A stretch of DNA of 64,000 nt from NCBI RefSeq assembly GCF_007846085.1, contig NZ_VOEJ01000007.1, forward strand, positions 1 to 64,000, given 5' to 3'. A program made the position numbers and the translations under genes. The notes under the pieces were generated by a model. It ran no database searches, was not told the DNA's origin, and was given only the letters and a program-made list of their open reading frames with translations. Positions 1 to 9,178 of this stretch are shown piece by piece. The stretch is from Mucilaginibacter pallidiroseus (GTDB lineage: Bacteria > Bacteroidota > Bacteroidia > Sphingobacteriales > Sphingobacteriaceae). Position 1 is the first letter of the stretch, and each line of letters opens with the position of its first letter.

Positions 1-108
1 AACCGTACAAAAACATCCGCTCTCAGGAGCCTATCTGTACAACAACTTTACTCTCTTTCAAACCCTAACTCAAAGGGGTCACTTTAGATTGGCGAAGAGG
101 GGTCAACA
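1..108. mobile_element. End of an IS21-family-like insertion sequence (partial, runs off the left edge)
   Basis: Two copies of GGGGTCA (75-81 and 99-105) lie 24 bases apart and the similarity stops at ...GGTCAACA near 108, a typical CA-3' transposon tip. Closely spaced GGGGTCA-type repeats separated by a TTTAGATTGGCGAAG-like stretch are what I know from ends of Bacteroidota IS21 (istA/istB) elements. The DUF932 reading frame departs from its family exactly here. The transposase genes would lie left of the window and are not seen, so the family assignment is inference. Confidence 0.55.
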
Positions 109-485
109 TCAGTGGTATATCCACCTTCACCACCACCTACGATAGCATCAAAGAACTGGAATGCATCGGCGTTCTGTACCACTTCGTAATCTTTACCCAC
201 CACCCCTAAAACAGCGTCATTATCATTGCGGACGGTCGCAAAGCAATTGGGCACCTCCGATTTAGAGGTCGCAAAATCGGGGTCGAAGCCGGTTAATTCA
301 TTATTCAGTGAATTGGTGAACAAAGGACGTTTCTCCACCGTGTAATCTAAACCTGCATAGCGGATAGCTTCCGCACTGGTGGGGTAATCCTCCACGATCT
401 GCCCCAACCCGTGCCATGCTTTTTCCTTTACACTAAAAAAACTGTGTTTTTCTGACAGTTCGTTATAAAAAAGATTGTGTGCCAT
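84..485 (-). pseudogene. DUF932 (phage/plasmid-like) protein, 3' end lost to the IS
   Basis: The 133-residue product begins like a DUF932 protein, with the N-terminal segment KAWHGLGQ near residue 24 and the family block FFDAIVGGGEGG at about 111-122. It then runs into transposon-end sequence and stops within about ten residues. Complete family members are roughly 300-400 residues, so only the N-terminal third is left. DUF932 genes sit on conjugative and mobilisable elements and phages; their role is not firmly known. It lies 38 bases downstream of ssb on the same strand, the usual neighbourhood in Bacteroidota integrative elements. The fragment is probably non-functional. Confidence 0.75.
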
Positions 486-523
486 TTTCTTGTATTTTAA
501 GGTTAATTTGATTTCCGTACCCT

Positions 524-916
524 TTAGTTATACTGTTCGCTTGGTTTAATCACGCCCTTTTTGTCGCCTGCCTGTTTAGGTGTGCGTTTATTTTCATTTG
601 CACCGTTCTTTGCCGATTTGGTCAGCATACTGATCTCTTCGGTGCGAAAGCGCAGGCTTGCCATCGGTTCACCATCACGGCTTACCCACGGCTCGGCGGT
701 CATAAAGCCCGATAGCTGTACCAACATGCCTTTAGTTAGAAATGGCGCAATTCCCTCACCCCGCCAGTAGGTGCAATCGATGTAGGCGGTTTCCTCTTTT
801 TGCTCCCCCTGCGATTTGTAACGGCGGTTGACCGCCACCCTGAAATTGGTTACTGTTCTGTCTCCCTCGATGGTTCTTACAGCAGCATCTGCTACCAATC
901 TTCCTGTGATTTCCAT
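524..916 (-). CDS. ssb: Single-stranded DNA-binding protein (mobile-element type)
   Basis: The 130-residue protein has one OB-fold domain over residues 1-105, starting MEITGRLVADAAVRTI, with the SSB core NFRVAVNRRYKS and the block AYIDCTYWRGEG near residue 45. The C-terminal tail is basic and ends KPSEQYN rather than in the acidic DDDIPF-like tip of housekeeping SSB, so the usual partner-recruiting tip seems absent. It would coat single-stranded DNA during transfer or replication of the element. It is followed by the DUF932 remnant in a probable operon. The chromosomal ssb would be elsewhere. Confidence 0.9.
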   Translation of the reverse strand: MEITGRLVADAAVRTIEGDRTVTNFRVAVNRRYKSQGEQKEETAYIDCTYWRGEGIAPFLTKGMLVQLSGFMTAEPWVSRDGEPMASLRFRTEEISMLTKSAKNGANENKRTPKQAGDKKGVIKPSEQYN

Positions 917-2102
917 GTCCTTGATTTTTAAAATGTTTAATAATTAATGAATACTTGCCTGCTCTCCCTTTCACCTGTGCGACCCTCCCGGATAGCTATT
1001 TTTCAAAAGAAAAAACGGTAAAAAAGAAAGTCAAATGAGCGGTCGTAAGGCGGAACGGGAGAACTATAAGTCCCAAAGGGTGGCCGAGCACAGCGAAGGC
1101 CATTATGCGTTCGTACGTGACGGCTGACCGAGCTTGACGCCTCTTTTGTCCGTTTCTTTGGGAAATAGCGGAAGGGTCCATTTCCCTAAGCGATCCATCG
1201 ACTGTTCGACCTCGTTCGCCCTCTATCCTTAAGATGATCGGAACTTTAGTAAATTGTACTAAGAGGTCTGTCATTCGGGAACGTTTCGGATATGCAGTGG
1301 TCAGGGCGGGTAGAAATGCAAATGTGGTCAAGGAGCGGATGCTAATGGCAAAAAGCCCGACACCGGTAATCAGGCATGGCTCATTAAAACGCCTGACCTT
1401 CTAATGGAAAGAACATCGTCGTAAGCGGTTCGCTCGCCGCTCTTTTTTTTCCGGCGTCATCCGCATTGAGCCGTCGGCCTAGCAAGAGCTAACGCTAAAA
1501 GTACAACGCTATAAAACAAGAAAGTGTGGTTTGATGGTCATAGAAGAAGAGCGAAATTCCTGACAGATTGTCTCATTACCTTTCCCCTAATGGTACTCGT
1601 TCGAACACAGATCTATGAAGACCACCGACCTGATGATCCGCACCGGCCCGCGTTCAACGCCTCGTTCCCGGAAGTCATTTATAACGATACTTATTTCAGT
1701 TATCAGGATTGTAATAGAACAACTTGGAGCAACTGAAGTAATTTACGTCTCAAACAAAGTGGCTTAAGAAAATCCTAGCATTAAATCTTTTATTCGATGA
1801 GCGCGATCAGTATCACGTTGAATGTCAAAGGGATTGTTACTTACGCCAAATGACCTGCAGACCCGTTCGATCGTAGCAGCGGTCAAATGATCCCGGGCTT
1901 TTCTGGCCTTAAATAACGCTTACGATGGAAAAATTACACCTCCAGGTCAATTCAATAGTCATTACTATGTCGGGAACAGCCGGGCGGAAGCCACCCGTCA
2001 ATATTGCGTGAGGGCTGATGGCGCCTGTTAAATACCTAAAGAATTTCTGCTATCCATTGCTCACTGCATTCAAGAATAAAACTGCCTTACCATAACCTTC
2101 TT
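917..2102. other. 1.2 kb without a supportable gene
   Basis: No reading frame here has a recognisable product, ribosome site and family match together. The part just upstream of ssb (about 920-1400) is probably its leader. A short hairpin followed by T8 sits at 1424-1450. On the minus strand an open stretch of 51 codons (1764-1919) reads like protein but has no start codon at its 5' end and may be a gene remnant. The region is probably an eroded junction between element backbone and cargo. Confidence 0.5.
1424..1450 (+). terminator. Possible short rho-independent terminator
   Basis: AGCGG (1424-1428) pairs with CCGCT (1437-1441) around an eight-base loop, and eight Ts follow one base later. 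The stem is short and no plus-strand gene precedes it, so it may be a relic. Confidence 0.3.
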
Positions 2103-4439
2103 ATGAAAAACCTTTGCCTGCTGGCCTTTCTACTCTTTACAACATATCCGGCACTCGCTCAGATGAATGACCTTTATAAATTTTCAGAGCTTGAGCTAAA
2201 GAAAAAACTGGCAGAAAGTCAAGACGATACTGGAAGGGTCAGGATACAGGTCGGCATTGGCCGGTCGATGTTATATCGTTCAGGAGGCATGCCCAAGACG
2301 ATCGATTCAGCCATGCTGATGGGCGTAGAAATTGAAAACGATAGCCGGAGACTAAATTACAACTACGGCATCATCAATGGTATGGTCATCAGAACCCTTT
2401 GCTTTTATCGTCAGGGTCAAAAGACAAGGGGGATACAACTGGCCAAACAGACACTTATTCTGGCACGAAGTGTAAGAGACAATAACGGTATAGCCGAAGC
2501 GTATATCGGAATCGCTGATCAGTACTCGATGAACATCCCAAGTGAGCTCAAGATAAAAAAGCGGTATTATGAGCACGCGACGGATCTTTTCAGAAAAGAG
2601 GCTAATTTGCCCCGGCTCGCTGCCACGCTGGAAATGGACGGTGAATTATGCTATTTATCCGGTGAAAAGGCTCAAGCAGTTAAATTGCTGACAGAGGCCC
2701 TGAATATTAACAAATCGATCGGAAAAAGAACTGTTCAAGGTATCTATTGGATGATCGCCCGGACCTCAAATAATATGGGAGACTATACGGACGGGGTCAA
2801 ATATAGCTTATTGGCCATCAGAACAGCGGAGGCGGTCGGCGATTCCACGCTTAAACTTTGCAGCATCTATCATAATCTGGCGACGACCTATATCAATTTG
2901 AACGATTATCGTCAGGCGCTTGTGTATTCTTTAAAGGCGTTGCAGATCGCGAGGCGTTTTAAAGACGTTGATTACATCCTCACCGTTGAAATGGCTGCAG
3001 CAATGGAGTACACCCACTTAGGGCAATTTCAAAAATCCTTGTCACTTATGGAAGAAATGGAAAGATCGGCCGTAGATATCACCGATAGTATTGCTGTTGC
3101 AGGATCTTTCGTTAATAATCTCACCCGGGCCAAGCAGTTTAAGAAAGCCGGCCTGTATGCGAAGAAGCTGACGTACTACTTGTCCAAGATATCCATAGAT
3201 AATTACAATCAACGTCTTGTACCTTATAATTTCCTGGCGAATCATTACATGCGGACCGGGCAATTAGACAAAGCTGATCATTATATTAACCTACATAGAT
3301 CCGTACCTCCTGATTACCGTACACCTATAGGCCGTCGCGCCATAGAGATCGCTCAATACAAACTTGACTCGATAAGAGGTAATCTCGCATCCGCTTTTAA
3401 ACATTACCAAATTTGTCAGCGGATGATCGATTCCGGTCTGAATGTGACCAAAGCATATCAAATGTCCTTACTGCAGATCGAAAATGATACGGAAAAGAAA
3501 AACCAGGAGATAGATGTACTCAACAAAAAATCATTGATCAAAGACAACGATCTTAAACGTAATCTACTCATTCAAAAAGTGATCATCGCCGGTACGTTGA
3601 TGCTGGCGATCATCACGGCACTAATTTATAGCCGTTACCGCCTGAAACAACGCAGCAATACCTTGCTCATGCAGCAAAAGTCCGAGATCGATCAGCAAAA
3701 TATCGAGCTTCAGTTTTTGGTCAATGATAAGAACGAACTCATCGTTGACAAAGATGTCCTGTTGAAGGAAAAGGATGGACTGCTTTTAGATAAAGATGTA
3801 TTGCTCAAAGACAAGGACCTATTGATCAAGGAAGTAAATCACCGGGTCAAAAACAATCTTCAAATCGTAATGAGCCTCTTGCAATCCCAGTCCGGCTATC
3901 TTAAAGATAAACAGGCGCAGGAGGCGATACTGGAGGGACAGAACCGTGTTCAATGCATCGCACTGATCCATGATCAGTTGTTCCGTAGTGACCATGCAAC
4001 GGAAGTTGACCTGCCGGCCTATATCGGTGAGTTAGTCGATTGCTTAAATTATTCCATCAACAAAGGCAGCCATAAGGTCGAGATCGGTTTTGATATCGAC
4101 CCGATCATGCTGGACGTTTCCCAGGCTATTCCCATGGGCATCATCTTGAACGAGGCCGTTACTAACGCACTCAAATATGCCTTCCCTGGCGAAAGGACAG
4201 GAAAAATATGGATCTCTGTCAAAGAGTGCAGACAGATCATCACGATCCGGATAAGCGATAATGGCGCAGGCTTGCCGTCAAATTTTACCCTGGAAAAAGT
4301 CAATTCGTTAGGCATGACGCTGATCAAGGGGCTGGCAGGACAACTCGACGGCACCTTCGAAATCATTGACAATAACGGAGTGAATATCACTATAGAATTT
4401 CCGATGAGCATCCCGGAGGCAGCATTAGCCGTTGCATAA
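2103..4439 (+). CDS. TPR sensor histidine kinase, HisKA_2 type (copy 1, five-heptad helix)
   Basis: A 778-residue exported and membrane-anchored kinase. Residues 1-20 form a signal peptide ending PALAQ. About 25-430 is helical tetratricopeptide-like repeat (for example SLLAIRTAEAVGDSTLKLCS). One membrane segment lies near 491-513 (VIIAGTLMLAIITALIYS). Then comes a signalling helix of five seven-residue units (DKNELIV, DKDVLLK, EKDGLLL, DKDVLLK, DKDLLIK), the HisKA_2 box EVNHRVKNNLQ with phospho-acceptor His580, and an HATPase domain with N box (NEAVTNALKYAF), DNGAGLP and SLGMTLIKGL. The TPR part probably faces the periplasm and binds a protein or peptide. It is closely related to the kinases at 6023 and 10699. 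No dedicated receiver gene is adjacent. A decayed GAPDH gene follows 86 bases downstream. Confidence 0.9.
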   Translation: MKNLCLLAFLLFTTYPALAQMNDLYKFSELELKKKLAESQDDTGRVRIQVGIGRSMLYRSGGMPKTIDSAMLMGVEIENDSRRLNYNYGIINGMVIRTLCFYRQGQKTRGIQLAKQTLILARSVRDNNGIAEAYIGIADQYSMNIPSELKIKKRYYEHATDLFRKEANLPRLAATLEMDGELCYLSGEKAQAVKLLTEALNINKSIGKRTVQGIYWMIARTSNNMGDYTDGVKYSLLAIRTAEAVGDSTLKLCSIYHNLATTYINLNDYRQALVYSLKALQIARRFKDVDYILTVEMAAAMEYTHLGQFQKSLSLMEEMERSAVDITDSIAVAGSFVNNLTRAKQFKKAGLYAKKLTYYLSKISIDNYNQRLVPYNFLANHYMRTGQLDKADHYINLHRSVPPDYRTPIGRRAIEIAQYKLDSIRGNLASAFKHYQICQRMIDSGLNVTKAYQMSLLQIENDTEKKNQEIDVLNKKSLIKDNDLKRNLLIQKVIIAGTLMLAIITALIYSRYRLKQRSNTLLMQQKSEIDQQNIELQFLVNDKNELIVDKDVLLKEKDGLLLDKDVLLKDKDLLIKEVNHRVKNNLQIVMSLLQSQSGYLKDKQAQEAILEGQNRVQCIALIHDQLFRSDHATEVDLPAYIGELVDCLNYSINKGSHKVEIGFDIDPIMLDVSQAIPMGIILNEAVTNALKYAFPGERTGKIWISVKECRQIITIRISDNGAGLPSNFTLEKVNSLGMTLIKGLAGQLDGTFEIIDNNGVNITIEFPMSIPEAALAVA

Positions 4440-4525
4440 TATGTGCCGGATGACAAATGAACGATCACCAACCCGATAGTTTTCGACTTAATCTATTGAT
4501 AATATTTAAACAATCAATCCTTTGA

Positions 4526-4689
4526 AAGATCGCGAACCCATGTTTCGGCCGTATGGGCCGGCAGTTATCAAGGATCGCACCGGACAAAGAATTGTTGATT
4601 CCGAAGGCGTTACGGATATTGATCATAACAAAAAAACTGCCGCGTTATTTTCCGTAGTAACTAAGCACAGGCGGTGGTTCGATACTTAG
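4526..4689 (+). pseudogene. Decayed N-terminal fragment of a second GAPDH gene
   Basis: Translation from 4526 gives KIANPCFGRMGRQLSRIAPDK and then LLIPKA, matching the NAD-binding start of GAPDH (KIAIFGFGRIGRQLLRIALDK in the neighbouring copy). After a one-base frame change near 4608 it continues VTDIDHNKKTAALFSVVTKH and RRWFDT, aligning with VADLKDLKTLGALFAVDTNY-GRWHGT of the intact frame at 5871-5790. There is no start codon in frame and a stop at 4687-4689. Only about 55 codons of the gene remain, so it cannot make an enzyme. It follows kinase copy 1 just as the longer gap gene follows kinase copy 2. Confidence 0.75.
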
Positions 4690-4857
4690 CGATTAGGATC
4701 TTTGTTAAAATTGAACGGTACTGACGTGATGAATGTCGAATTATCAAGAGGAGTACCGGAAGCATCAAGCTTGAAAATCAGGTTGAGCAGGTTTATGGCT
4801 GGAGATGCATTTAAAACCCAAAACGCAGGAGATTTATCAAACCTGTAAATTAACAGT

Positions 4858-4890
4858 AAAGCCCCGTTACTTTCACGGGGCTTTATTTTT
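4858..4890. terminator. Bidirectional-type terminator between convergent genes
   Basis: AAAGCCCCGT (4858-4867) pairs perfectly with ACGGGGCTTT (4875-4884) over a seven-base loop and is followed by TATTTTT on the plus strand. It lies 70-100 bases past the stop of the minus-strand gap gene and would also end plus-strand transcripts from kinase copy 1. Confidence 0.8.
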
Positions 4891-4959
4891 AGGATATCAA
4901 AGTCCTGCCAGTGGCTGAAAGCCAATCAGGGAAGATGACAAAGCATGTGTTCATAGAAA

Positions 4960-5960
4960 CTATATCATGGAGGCAATATACTGAGCCACTTCGGCCAGCC
5001 GGTTACTAAATCCCCACTCATTATCATACCACGTTGCAATAGACAACAGGTCTCCTTGTTTGGCTGTTAGGTTCAGGTCAATAACGGAAGAATGCGGGTC
5101 AGCAACAATTCTGGCTGATGACCACTGGTCTTCCAGTACATCCATAACGCCCGCCAGGTCTGAACCTGACGCCGCCTTGCGGAAAGCATCGTTTACTTCC
5201 TCTACCGTACACGGCCGGGTAGTGATCAGGTTGAGCTCCGCTATGCTGCCTGTTCTCGTGGGAACCCGGTATGCCTTACCTGCCACCTTCAGATCGCTCC
5301 ATATAAATTGTAAAGCTTTCGCGGCACCTGATGATGATGGAATAATATTTTCCGCTGCTGCCCAGGAATCCCGGATGTCTGCCATCGGCTGATCGGTGAG
5401 CGACTGAGAGTTGGTATAAGAATGTACCGTGGAAAAAAGCCCGTATTCAATGCCAAAAGCTTCTTTGATGATCTTAATGGGAACAGCCAGTGCATTGGTC
5501 GTACAACTGCCCATACTGATGATGTGATGCGCTGCAGGATCGAAATGCTCGAGGTTTATCCCTTTCAGGAGAACAGCATCGCAATCCGCCAGTGACTTGC
5601 TCGGTGCGCTGACCAGTACATATTTCGCTCCCTGATCAAGATGGGCCTGTGCACCTTCTCTCTTTGTCGCCCTGCCTGAACAATCTACCACCAGTTCAAC
5701 ACCCATTTTACCCCAGTTAGGTACACCTTTGGAGGAATCTACATAAGAGATTTCATTCCCGTTCAGGTTAAAGGTATTACCTGAAGTGGTTACCGTTCCG
5801 TGCCATCGGCCATAATTCGTGTCTACTGCAAATAAAGCACCCAGTGTCTTTAGGTCCTTCAGGTCTGCCACAGCATGCGGAACGAATAATTTTTGTCCAG
5901 TGCGATCCTTAACAATTGCCGGCCGATACGGCCAAAGCCAAAAATGGCTATCTTTTTCAT
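4960..5960 (-). pseudogene. gap: Type I glyceraldehyde-3-phosphate dehydrogenase, frameshifted near the N-terminus
   Basis: The family oxidises glyceraldehyde 3-phosphate to 1,3-bisphosphoglycerate with NAD. The true start is ATG at 5958-5960, giving MKKIAIFGFGRIGRQLLRIA then LDKN, after which the frame hits a stop. The rest continues in another frame as FVPHAVADLKDLKTLGALFA and onward. Restoring one A in the A5 run near 5893 joins the two into 333 residues, the normal length. The catalytic cysteine is present in SMGSCTTNALA, with HSYTNSQSLTDQP and the end WYDNEWGFSNRLAEVAQYI intact, so only the frameshift is wrong. Either this is a recent pseudogene or a base was lost in sequencing. A GTG at 5871 could start a protein lacking the Rossmann GxGxxG, which would not work. 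Confidence 0.85.
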
Positions 5961-6022
5961 AAGCGTAATGGTTAACTGTTTATTTGGTATGGAAGTATAT
6001 TCTTATTGATGTGTGGATTCAA

Positions 6023-8386
6023 TTAAACGTTTTCGGTTTCCGCACCTGCTGTAACCATGGCCAGATCCGGTATCAACACAGGAAATTCAATGGAAATGGT
6101 CACGCCTTCACGGTCTATGATATGGAAAGTGCCGCGGAGCTGACCAGCGAGTCCCCTGATGAGGGTCATGCCCAACGAATTTGCCTTCTCTAACCTAAAG
6201 TCGTTAGGCAGTCCAACGCCGTTATCACTGATACACATCCTGATCTGTCCAGCTATCTTCTTGACCGTGATCCGTATTTCACCGGCGCTATGGCCGGGGA
6301 AAGCATATTTAAACGCATTCGTCACCGCTTCATTCAAAATTATACCTACTGGTATGGCCTGCGAAACGTCCAACATCATCGCATCTATATCGAACCGGAT
6401 GTTAACTTTAGTTCCTTCCTTATTAACAGCGAAGTCAAGGGAATGCACCAGGTCGGCAATGTAGCAAGCCAGGTCTATTTCGGTTACGCTATCTGTTTTA
6501 AATAACTGATTATGTATGAGGGCAATAGACCGGACACGGTTCTGTCCCTCCAAGATCGCCTGCTGGGCACTTTCATTAGCCATATACGCGGATTGTGACT
6601 GCAACAAATTCATAACGATCTGCAGGTTGTTCTTGACCCGGTGGTTGACCTCTTTGATCAGCAGGTCTTTGTCTTTTAAGAGCACATCTTTCTCCAGTAA
6701 CAGTTCGTCCTTGTCGCAAATAAGTTGGTTCTTGTCACCGACCAGGAGCTGGAGTTCCACGTTTTGCTGATCAATCTCCGATTTCTGCTTCAGCAGCAGC
6801 GCGTTGCTACGCTGTTTGAGCCGGTAACGGCTGTAGACTAATGCCGTAATGATTGCCAGCATAACGCAGCCTAAAATGACCACTTTCTGCACCAGCTGAT
6901 TGCGTTTCAAAATATTATCCTTTGCCAGCGCCTGTTTGTTCAGCGCCTCTATCTGCATATTCTTCTTTTCCGTATCACTTTCGATCTGAAGCAATGATAT
7001 CTGATAGGCCTTGGTTACATTCAGCCCGGAATCGATTATCCTTTGAACCTGCTGGTAATGATTAAAAGCGGACCTGAAATCGCCTCTGATTGAATCCAAG
7101 CTGTAGTAGATACGTTCCCTTGCCCTGTTATTGAGCGGCGTGCGGTTGCCGGCAGGGATTGCCGCCTGCAGATCCGCGTAATGATAGGCCATGTCGATCT
7201 GGCGGGTGTCCAAATAATAGTTAGCAAGAATCCCGTAGCATACAATACGTTCATTATAACTGTCTGGTGGAAGTTCTGCCAGATCCTTCTTTAATGTTTC
7301 TGCATAGATTGCCGCTTCTTTAAACTGCCTTGCCCATGTCAGGTTATTCAGATAGCATCCCGTTACGACCATTTTTCCATAACCCTCGGTATAAAATTTT
7401 TCCATTTCCGCAAGCAGCGGTAAGGCTTTAGAAAATTCATCCAGGCGGGTATATTGAATGGCTAATGCGTAAGCCACCGTCGTAATGTAATCGGGGTCTT
7501 TATAACGCCTTGCGATCTTCAACGCCTTTAAGGAATAAGGAAGTGCCTGGCGATAGTCAGTCATGTTCATATAAACGGTGGCCAGGTTGTGGTAGATACT
7601 GCATAGCTTAAGCGTTGAATCGCCTACCGCCTCCGCGGTCCTGATCGCTAAAAGGCTGTATTTTACTGCATCCGGGTAGTCCCCCAAGCCATTTGATGTC
7701 CGTGCGATCATCCAATAAATCCCGTGGACAGCTTTGTTGCCGAGAACTTCGTTCACATTCAAAGCTTCAAATAACAGTTTGATCGCTTGTGTTTTTTCGT
7801 TCGCAAGGAAACACATTTCGGCATCGATCTCCAGGGCCGCGGCAAGCCTGTTCATATTACGTTCTTGTCTGAAAATTGCAGTTGCTTTATGGTAATAAAA
7901 TGTCTTCAGCCGCAGACTATCGGGAATATGAACAGGAAAAGATTCGGCAATCGCCATGTAGGACTCGGCAATGCCGTTATTGTTCTTTACCTTTTCAGAA
8001 AAAGCCAATGCCTCCTGTGCAAGCTTAAGACCGATAGCTGGTTTCCTCTTTTGACTGAAGCATATGGATCTCAATACCACTGCATTGATGACCCCTTCGT
8101 GAAAATTGATCTTACGGCTTTCCCGTTCCGCCATGACGCCAAAGTTCATTGCGGAATCGATGGTTTCGGCCTTGTCCCCTGATCTGTATAAAATGGCACG
8201 TCCTACAGCTAATCGTGCACGTATCTTATCAGGCCCTTCCTTACTGCGATCCAACTTTTTCCATAACAGGGATTCAGGACCGTCATTGGCGCCATTTCTT
8301 TGTGCTTTTATCGGTCTTGAAAACAATACCAGCAAGATCAAAAGGTAATTTATCTTCCTGGACTTCCTAAGAATCATGGTTAGCAT
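6023..8386 (-). CDS. TPR sensor histidine kinase, HisKA_2 type (copy 2, four-heptad helix)
   Basis: The 787-residue paralogue of the kinase at 2103 has the same layout: signal anchor or signal peptide in residues 1-30 (LLILLVLFSRPIKAQ), a TPR region to about 435, one membrane segment (VVILGCVMLAIITALVYS), then a signalling helix of four heptads (DKNQLIC, DKDELLL, EKDVLLK, DKDLLIK) before the HisKA_2 box with His582. The HATPase motifs NEAVTNAFKYAF, DNGVGLP and SLGMTLIRGL follow. ATG at 8377 is an alternative start nine bases in. It lies 112 bases downstream of a LuxR-type regulator on the same strand and 62 bases upstream of the frameshifted gap gene, so the three may be co-transcribed. The ligand is unknown. 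Confidence 0.9.
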   Translation of the reverse strand: MLTMILRKSRKINYLLILLVLFSRPIKAQRNGANDGPESLLWKKLDRSKEGPDKIRARLAVGRAILYRSGDKAETIDSAMNFGVMAERESRKINFHEGVINAVVLRSICFSQKRKPAIGLKLAQEALAFSEKVKNNNGIAESYMAIAESFPVHIPDSLRLKTFYYHKATAIFRQERNMNRLAAALEIDAEMCFLANEKTQAIKLLFEALNVNEVLGNKAVHGIYWMIARTSNGLGDYPDAVKYSLLAIRTAEAVGDSTLKLCSIYHNLATVYMNMTDYRQALPYSLKALKIARRYKDPDYITTVAYALAIQYTRLDEFSKALPLLAEMEKFYTEGYGKMVVTGCYLNNLTWARQFKEAAIYAETLKKDLAELPPDSYNERIVCYGILANYYLDTRQIDMAYHYADLQAAIPAGNRTPLNNRARERIYYSLDSIRGDFRSAFNHYQQVQRIIDSGLNVTKAYQISLLQIESDTEKKNMQIEALNKQALAKDNILKRNQLVQKVVILGCVMLAIITALVYSRYRLKQRSNALLLKQKSEIDQQNVELQLLVGDKNQLICDKDELLLEKDVLLKDKDLLIKEVNHRVKNNLQIVMNLLQSQSAYMANESAQQAILEGQNRVRSIALIHNQLFKTDSVTEIDLACYIADLVHSLDFAVNKEGTKVNIRFDIDAMMLDVSQAIPVGIILNEAVTNAFKYAFPGHSAGEIRITVKKIAGQIRMCISDNGVGLPNDFRLEKANSLGMTLIRGLAGQLRGTFHIIDREGVTISIEFPVLIPDLAMVTAGAETENV

Positions 8387-8497
8387 CTCCCGAATTTTGC
8401 AGTGGCAATTTATCGCTGTTTTCGAACAATGAATAATTACCTGTTTGATAACTCTTATAAGATTTCTGATAGAAAGTTCTCCTGCCTCACAATAAAA

Positions 8498-9178
8498 TCA
8501 TACCAGATTAAGATGAATGGCCTTTGCTACCGCCTGGCTTTGGGAATTGACCGTCAATTTCCTATAGATGTTTTTTACATGTCCCCTGACTGTCTCCGGG
8601 CTGATATTTAATTCCGATCCGATTATCTTATAGGTCATGCCCCTGACTATGGCCGATAGCACATTCTTTTCACGGGGCGTGAGGCCATAATCGGCTGCTG
8701 ATAAAAAGCCTGCGTTGCGTTTCCCCAGGATCAGGAGCAACTGCCTGGAGATAATTGCACTAAGAATCGGCGCACTTTTTTGCGCCTGCATGAGGACCGG
8801 CACGAGGCACGAGTCTATCTCATTTTCCATCATGGCGGCAAAGGCACCTGTACACAGCCAATCGAAAAGCTGATCGTAATTCTGAACTGAGCCTATCGCC
8901 AATGCCTGAAGAGCCGGCTCACCGGCTCTCAAAACGTTGAAAAGCTCTTTCTTCTGGGAATTGTCATGTCCTGTATCTGTAATGACGACAGAAAACCTCT
9001 CCGGCAATTCATTAACAGGTGCAGTAAGCTGGCTGCAAATTATCGTTTCGATGGCCGGCTCTTCTCTTAAAATTTCCAGAATACTGTCTTGCAGTTTCCC
9101 TGCTTTAACCGCGATCAGGACCCGCATACAACCAAATCGGTTACGCAATTGTTCACCTTCACTGCTTTCGTAATTCAC
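8498..9178 (-). CDS. NarL/LuxR-type transcription regulator with a degenerate receiver
   Basis: The 226-residue protein has a C-terminal LuxR/GerE helix-turn-helix (about 160-226) with LTPREKNVLSAIVRGM and SPETVRGHVKNIYRKL. The N-terminal 130 residues are arranged like a receiver, but the acidic pair expected after the first strand is replaced (RVLIAVKAG instead of ILIVDDH) and the conserved Lys after strand 5 is not evident. An Asp (VVITDTG) is near the usual phospho-site position. It may therefore be controlled by protein contact rather than by ordinary phosphorylation. It sits immediately upstream of kinase copy 2, suggesting they work together. It is divergent from the acetolactate decarboxylase gene and may control it. 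Confidence 0.8.
   Translation of the reverse strand: MNYESSEGEQLRNRFGCMRVLIAVKAGKLQDSILEILREEPAIETIICSQLTAPVNELPERFSVVITDTGHDNSQKKELFNVLRAGEPALQALAIGSVQNYDQLFDWLCTGAFAAMMENEIDSCLVPVLMQAQKSAPILSAIISRQLLLILGKRNAGFLSAADYGLTPREKNVLSAIVRGMTYKIIGSELNISPETVRGHVKNIYRKLTVNSQSQAVAKAIHLNLV

Larger units (their letters stand above)
4440..4959. other. Intergenic stretch with a GAPDH relic and a terminator
   Basis: This convergent gap between the kinase and the frameshifted gap gene holds the plus-strand GAPDH relic (4526-4689) and a strong hairpin (4858-4890). Minus-strand bases of about 4686-4841 read as protein-like sequence ending SVPFNFNKDPNR and may be the tail of another lost gene. I do not recognise the family. 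Confidence 0.5.

Noticed and set aside
22..32. CTCAGGAGCCT, identical to 11 bases at the 3' end of tRNA-Asn
   Set aside because: It is in the opposite orientation to the tRNA copy and inside the IS end, so it cannot be the direct-repeat attachment partner; probably chance.
996..1331. 111-codon minus-strand open frame upstream of ssb
   Set aside because: No family likeness and no ribosome site; it looks like an open frame in leader DNA.
1524..1736. 70-codon plus-strand open frame
   Set aside because: Composition is not protein-like, no neighbours, no recognisable relative.
1764..1919. 51-codon protein-like minus-strand stretch
   Set aside because: No start codon at its 5' end and no recognised family; kept only as a possible remnant.
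4686..4925. 79-codon minus-strand open frame
   Set aside because: It would have to read through the strong hairpin at 4858-4890; only its last part looks coding and is treated as a possible gene tail.
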